Positions 60,801-64,000 of a stretch of DNA of 64,000 bases are shown here, piece by piece. The stretch spans positions 124,001 through 188,000 of the forward strand of contig NZ_JACYUY010000006.1 of the NCBI RefSeq assembly GCF_014842025.1. The letters run 5' to 3'. Every line of letters starts with the position of its first letter. Positions within the stretch are counted from its first letter, which is position 1. The notes beneath the pieces are model-generated. The model was not told where the DNA came from. It saw only the letters and a list, made by a program, of their open reading frames with translations, and made no database searches. The DNA comes from Massilia sp. CFBP 13721. GTDB lineage: Bacteria; Pseudomonadota; Gammaproteobacteria; Burkholderiales; Burkholderiaceae_D. A program made the translations under genes and the position numbers.

Positions 60801-62129
60801 ATGACCGCTACCGCTCACGAAAAGCATGAAGCCGATACCTACCTAGCTGCTGCCGAGTCGCGAACGAATGCGCAATGCAACGCGTTCACATCGAAAGCGT
60901 CAGACGTGCTTTCTTCCCGGTATGTGCGTGGCGCCGCTGTACTGGGCATCGCAGCGGCGGGCTATGCGCTCGTCAGGCGCAAAAAGACCGCTAAAAAGAC
61001 CGGTATATCTTATAGAGCGCTAGAACGCAGCGACGGTACTGGCGACCTCGTGAAGACGGGTAGTTTTCTTCTACCCCTGCTGGCGTCGTTTGCCTCGGCC
61101 ATGAGCAATGCCGGCGTCGCCGCACCCGCCGCACCCGCCGCACCCGCCCCGGTCCAGGAACGAACAACCTATCCTCCGAAGCGTTCGGAGGACGGCAAAT
61201 CCGATGCGAAGAAAGTGGAAACTGCCACGAGCGCGCCGCCGCGTCCACGGTTCGAGCACACCTCGGCGAGCTGGATTGGCAGGCAATGGCAAATCATCTC
61301 GGCGGCGGCAAACGCATGGATGGACGATTACGCGCCGAGTATGGGGGCGGCGCTGTCGTATTACACGCTGTTTTCATTGGCACCGCTGCTGGTGCTCATC
61401 ATCGCGATTGCCGGGATGGTATTCGGACAGGATGCTGCGCAAGGAGCCATTATCGCGCAGCTTCAAGGCATCATGGGCGAGGACGGAGCGACGGCCGTGC
61501 AGGACTTGCTGCAAGCGGCGCGTGAACCGTCCACCGGGATTGTCGCCAGTATCGTTGGCGGTGTTCTGTTGCTGCTCGGCGCAACTGCCATTTTCGCCGA
61601 GCTGCAAACTGATCTGGATCGTATTTGGGAGGTGCCGGAGAAAGCGAAACCGTCTGGCCTGTGGGGTTGGTTGCGCAGCCGCGTATTATCGTTCGGACTG
61701 GTTCTCGGACTTGCTTTCATGCTGATGATTTCACTCGTCGTCAGCGCAGCGCTCGCTGCGACGAGCGAATGGTTGGGTGGCGGGGCAGCGGAAAGCGTTT
61801 TGGCAAACGTGTTGAATTTCATCGCGTCGTTCGCCCTCTTTACAGTGCTGTTTGCGATGATCTACAAGCTCATGCCAACCGCAAAGATATCCTGGCACGA
61901 TGTCTGGATGGGGGCCGCGGTAACAGCCTTGCTGTTCAACGTAGGCAAATCGTTGATCGGCTTGTACCTTGCGAAATCGAGCGTGGACTCGGGCTTTGGC
62001 GCCGCCGGCTCGTTTGTGATCCTGGTCGCGTGGTTCTATTATTCTGCGCAAATTTTCCTGTTCGGCGCTGAATACACGTGGGTGTACGCAAACAGCAAAG
62101 TAAAGAACGGGAGCGCGGACCGCCACTAG
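60801..62129 (+). CDS. YihY/UPF0761 membrane protein with N-terminal extension
   Basis: A 442-residue protein. The ATG at 60801 follows CGAGGACAAC. Residues ~165-430 form the YihY/BrkB domain (DDYAPSMGAALSYYTLFSLA; IWEVPEKAKPSGLWGWLRSR; FGAAGSFVILVAWFYYSAQI; FLFGAEYTWVYANSK) with six membrane spans. Before it lie ~160 residues not usual in the family: a membrane-type segment at ~36-53 (VRGAAVLGIAAAGYALVRRK), a second hydrophobic stretch (LLPLLASFASAMSNAG), and an Ala/Pro-rich, charged linker. YihY family function is unresolved; early names (ribonuclease BN) are incorrect. Confidence 0.88.
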   Translation: MTATAHEKHEADTYLAAAESRTNAQCNAFTSKASDVLSSRYVRGAAVLGIAAAGYALVRRKKTAKKTGISYRALERSDGTGDLVKTGSFLLPLLASFASAMSNAGVAAPAAPAAPAPVQERTTYPPKRSEDGKSDAKKVETATSAPPRPRFEHTSASWIGRQWQIISAAANAWMDDYAPSMGAALSYYTLFSLAPLLVLIIAIAGMVFGQDAAQGAIIAQLQGIMGEDGATAVQDLLQAAREPSTGIVASIVGGVLLLLGATAIFAELQTDLDRIWEVPEKAKPSGLWGWLRSRVLSFGLVLGLAFMLMISLVVSAALAATSEWLGGGAAESVLANVLNFIASFALFTVLFAMIYKLMPTAKISWHDVWMGAAVTALLFNVGKSLIGLYLAKSSVDSGFGAAGSFVILVAWFYYSAQIFLFGAEYTWVYANSKVKNGSADRH

Positions 62130-62225
62130 TTGCGAGGAGATGGCGGTGTGCGAGAAACTGCCGGAGACCATGGCGCGGCACGTGCGCGCCGTCGATCCCG
62201 GCCAGCGGTTTCCGGCAAACCCCGA

Positions 62226-62861
62226 TCAGTCGATCTCGCTCACGAACTGCCCGAGCGGGCGGCGCACTTTCGGCAGGTCGACCAGCCAATCCTGCTCGGA
62301 CTTGCGGTAGCCCAGCGGCAGCATGACCGCGCTGCGCAGGCCGCGTTCGCCCAGGTGCAGGATGCGGTCGACGGCGGCCGGATCGAAGCCTTCCATCGGC
62401 GTGCAATCGACTTCCTCGAAGGCGGCCGCGATGACCGCCGCACCGAAGCCGATATAGGCTTGACGCGCAGCGTGCTCGAAGTTCACCTGGGCGCCGCGGC
62501 TCGGGTAGGTCGCGAGCAATTGCTGGCGGTAGGCTTCCCAGCCTTCGTTGCGGAAACCGCGTACCTCGTTGGTGAGGTCGAACATGTGGTTGATGCGCTC
62601 CGGCGTGTAGTCGTCCCAGGCGGCGAACACCAGCAGGTGCGAGGCGTCGACGACCTGCGCCTGGTTCCAGGCGACCTCGCGGATCTGGGCGCGCAGCGCC
62701 GGATTGTTCACGATCAGGATTTCAAAGGGCTGCAGGCCGGACGAGGTCGGCGCCAGGCGCGCCGCTTCGATGATGCGGTCGAGCTTATCCTGCGGCACCT
62801 TGCGCGTCGGGTCCATCGCCTTGGTGGCATAGCGCCATTTCAATTTGTCGAGCAATTCCAT
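62226..62861 (-). CDS. NAD(P)H nitroreductase-family flavoprotein
   Basis: A 211-residue FMN-dependent nitroreductase-family protein. AAAGGAACTAC before the ATG at 62861 fixes the start. Signatures: LLDKLKWRYATKAMDPTRKV at the N-terminus, IIEAARLAPTSSGLQPFEIL (phosphate-binding), VVDASHLLVFAAWDDYTPER, and RQAYIGFGAAVIAAAFEEVD with the later MLPLGYR. The family reduces nitroaromatics, quinones or related compounds with NAD(P)H. Confidence 0.92.
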   Translation of the reverse strand: MELLDKLKWRYATKAMDPTRKVPQDKLDRIIEAARLAPTSSGLQPFEILIVNNPALRAQIREVAWNQAQVVDASHLLVFAAWDDYTPERINHMFDLTNEVRGFRNEGWEAYRQQLLATYPSRGAQVNFEHAARQAYIGFGAAVIAAAFEEVDCTPMEGFDPAAVDRILHLGERGLRSAVMLPLGYRKSEQDWLVDLPKVRRPLGQFVSEID

Positions 62862-63279
62862 GTAGTTCCTTTCGAATAGAAGTGCGTCATTGTATTTGTT
62901 CACGTCCGATCGACGGCGCAATCGAGCGGCAAGATAGGCATGGGCGTGTCCGCCGGCGATGGCCTGCGGCGCGGGACGATTGGGGCAGGAAGTAGTGTGC
63001 CCGGCATCTTCGGCGCGATCGCGCAGCCGCATGCGCAGAGAACGATCGGCTTTGTTGTCGAGCGGTAACGAAAATCCTCACTCATGCATTTCTCGATGTA
63101 AATATATCGACTTGTATATTCCTCTTCGGTAAAGTTTGACCCGTCCGTTTGCAATGCTTTCGCCAGTTCCACCGGGACGGCGGCCACACTTCGACCACGA
63201 TGACGTATCCGACTTTTCACGACGCCACGCATGCATTGCCGCAGATGCGCATCCCTTTCACCGGGGTCTCCGCTTGAGC
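62862..63279. other. intergenic region with no gene recognised
   Basis: 418 bases between the divergent nitroreductase and cyclase genes. A minus-strand open frame (62900-63232) has no ribosome site and unremarkable composition; I do not call it. An AT-richer stretch near 63080-63130 (CGATGTAAATATATCGACTT) could hold promoter elements. Confidence 0.4.
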
Positions 63280-64000
63280 ATGCTGCGGCGGATTGCCGAT
63301 CTGCTGTGCGGGTCCGACGCCGGCCTGCACCGCATGCTTCAGTACTGGGCCGCCACCTGCGTGCTGTATGTGGTCTGCATCCTGCTGTTGCTGCTGCAGG
63401 TGGGGCAGGGCCTGAGCAATGCCGGTGCGGCGCATGGCCTGATCGTGTTCGGCGCCTGCGGCGCCTGCGTGTTTTATGTGCTGATCCGCGCTAACGCGCG
63501 CCTCCGGCTGGCGCCTGACCAGCTGGCGGTGGCGCAGGCGGTATTCTCGCTGGTCTGCAGCGTCTGGGCCTATGCCATTGCCGGACCCTTGCGTGCGGCC
63601 ATGCTGGCCATGGCGGTGGTGATCATCGTGTTCTGCATGTTCGCCCTGCGTCCGCGCCAGACCCTGATGCTGTCGGCCGCCGCGATCGTCGGCATGGGGG
63701 CGGTCATGTGGTGGCTGCAGGCGCGCGATCCGCTGCGCTTTCCGCCGATGACCGAACTGGCGACCTTCGGCTACCTGGCCGGCGCGCTGATGTCGACCGC
63801 GCTCCTGAGCGGCGAAATGCATAAACTGCGCGCGCGCCTGAAGCGCCAGAAGAAAGAATTGTCCGACGCACTGGCGACCATCCGCGTGCTGGCGACGGTC
63901 GACGAACTCACCTCGCTGGTCAACCGCCGCCACATGAACGACGTGCTCGCGGCCGAGGAGCGCCGCAAGACTGGTTCCCTAACCACCTGCATCGCCCTGC
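63280..64000 (+). CDS. membrane-bound diguanylate cyclase (GGDEF), cut by window end
   Basis: About 240 residues are visible. Five to six membrane spans (VLYVVCILLLLLQVGQG; GLIVFGACGACVFYVLI; AMLAMAVVIIVFCMFALR; AIVGMGAVMWWLQ) lead into a coiled linker (KLRARLKRQKKELSDALAT) and the opening of a GGDEF domain, VLATVDELTSLVNRRHMNDV. The GG(D/E)EF motif itself lies beyond the window, so activity cannot be judged. The enzyme would make cyclic di-GMP. A TTG two codons upstream is an alternative start. Confidence 0.88.
   Translation, partial: MLRRIADLLCGSDAGLHRMLQYWAATCVLYVVCILLLLLQVGQGLSNAGAAHGLIVFGACGACVFYVLIRANARLRLAPDQLAVAQAVFSLVCSVWAYAIAGPLRAAMLAMAVVIIVFCMFALRPRQTLMLSAAAIVGMGAVMWWLQARDPLRFPPMTELATFGYLAGALMSTALLSGEMHKLRARLKRQKKELSDALATIRVLATVDELTSLVNRRHMNDVLAAEERRKTGSLTTCIAL

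Noticed and set aside
62900..63232. 110-codon minus-strand frame between nitroreductase and cyclase genes
   Set aside because: No ribosome site, no domain, and mixed composition; left as intergenic.
1..64000. tRNA, rRNA, riboswitch, insertion sequence or prophage genes
   Set aside because: None recognised on either strand by reading; tRNA and covariance-model searches could not be run.

Overview
The window reads as a chromosomal segment of a GC-rich betaproteobacterium, most likely Oxalobacteraceae and close to Massilia/Telluria. I infer this from two PEP-CTERM proteins, the pairing of a DUF2231 membrane protein with a sorbosone-type dehydrogenase, chitin-type glycan genes and the codon usage; no rRNA or other marker gene is present to prove it. 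Genes are dense on both strands. I found no tRNA, rRNA, CRISPR array, transposase or prophage.

Layout. 1-14.7 kb is a housekeeping and accessory mix: the 3' end of queC, small secreted or membrane proteins, a Nei/Fpg-type DNA glycosylase, a sigma/anti-sigma/secreted-protein operon, a thioesterase, a PQQ-type sugar dehydrogenase lipoprotein, a tightly coupled M15-peptidase trio, the remnant of a second sugar dehydrogenase, an isochorismatase-fold hydrolase, a luciferase-like flavoenzyme, a beta-lactamase-fold hydrolase and a Ser/Gly/Thr-rich secreted protein.

15.0-27.8 kb is the most striking region. One strand carries a TolC-like lipoprotein, a HlyD-type adaptor, a 2284-residue protein (LEPR-XLL-like motif, DUF4347, cadherin/Ig domains and eight tandem ~91-residue repeats), a membrane-anchored HlyD-type protein with a GAF-like N-terminus, and an M50 metalloprotease fused to a PqqD-like N-terminus and a HlyD-like C-terminus. 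The giant protein has no Sec signal and the cluster has no ABC ATPase. I infer a dedicated export/processing machine for a giant surface protein that differs from classical type I secretion.

27.8-34 kb holds a PhnA/YjdM-like zinc-ribbon protein, a chemotaxis receptor, a succinyl-CoA:acetate CoA-transferase, a bestrophin, a lipocalin and a host-attachment-family protein. 34.5-42 kb is a glycan-use locus (TonB-dependent receptor, GH20 hexosaminidase, AmpG-like transporter), followed by a convergent AraC-type regulator. 42-53.7 kb carries an M13 peptidase, a CAP-domain protein, a 43-residue membrane peptide, an EthD-like protein, a DUF2185 immunity-like protein, a divergent LysR/NemA pair, the DUF2231/sugar-dehydrogenase pair, a CPBP-like protein, a lipoprotein and an ABC substrate-binding protein. 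53.8-55.4 kb is a tandem duplication of a PEP-CTERM gene, each copy behind a near-consensus sigma-54 promoter. The end holds a SWIM/SNF2 helicase, a DJ-1-like protein, YgjV- and YihY-like membrane proteins, a nitroreductase and a truncated diguanylate cyclase.

Intergenic structure: a ~168-bp nested palindromic element occurs three times (about 8.5, 37.2 and 44.5 kb). Two shorter related palindromes (28.2 and 44.3 kb) and an unrelated 174-bp inverted-repeat element (0.86 kb) are also present. Domain assignments come from reading the translations, not from database searches.
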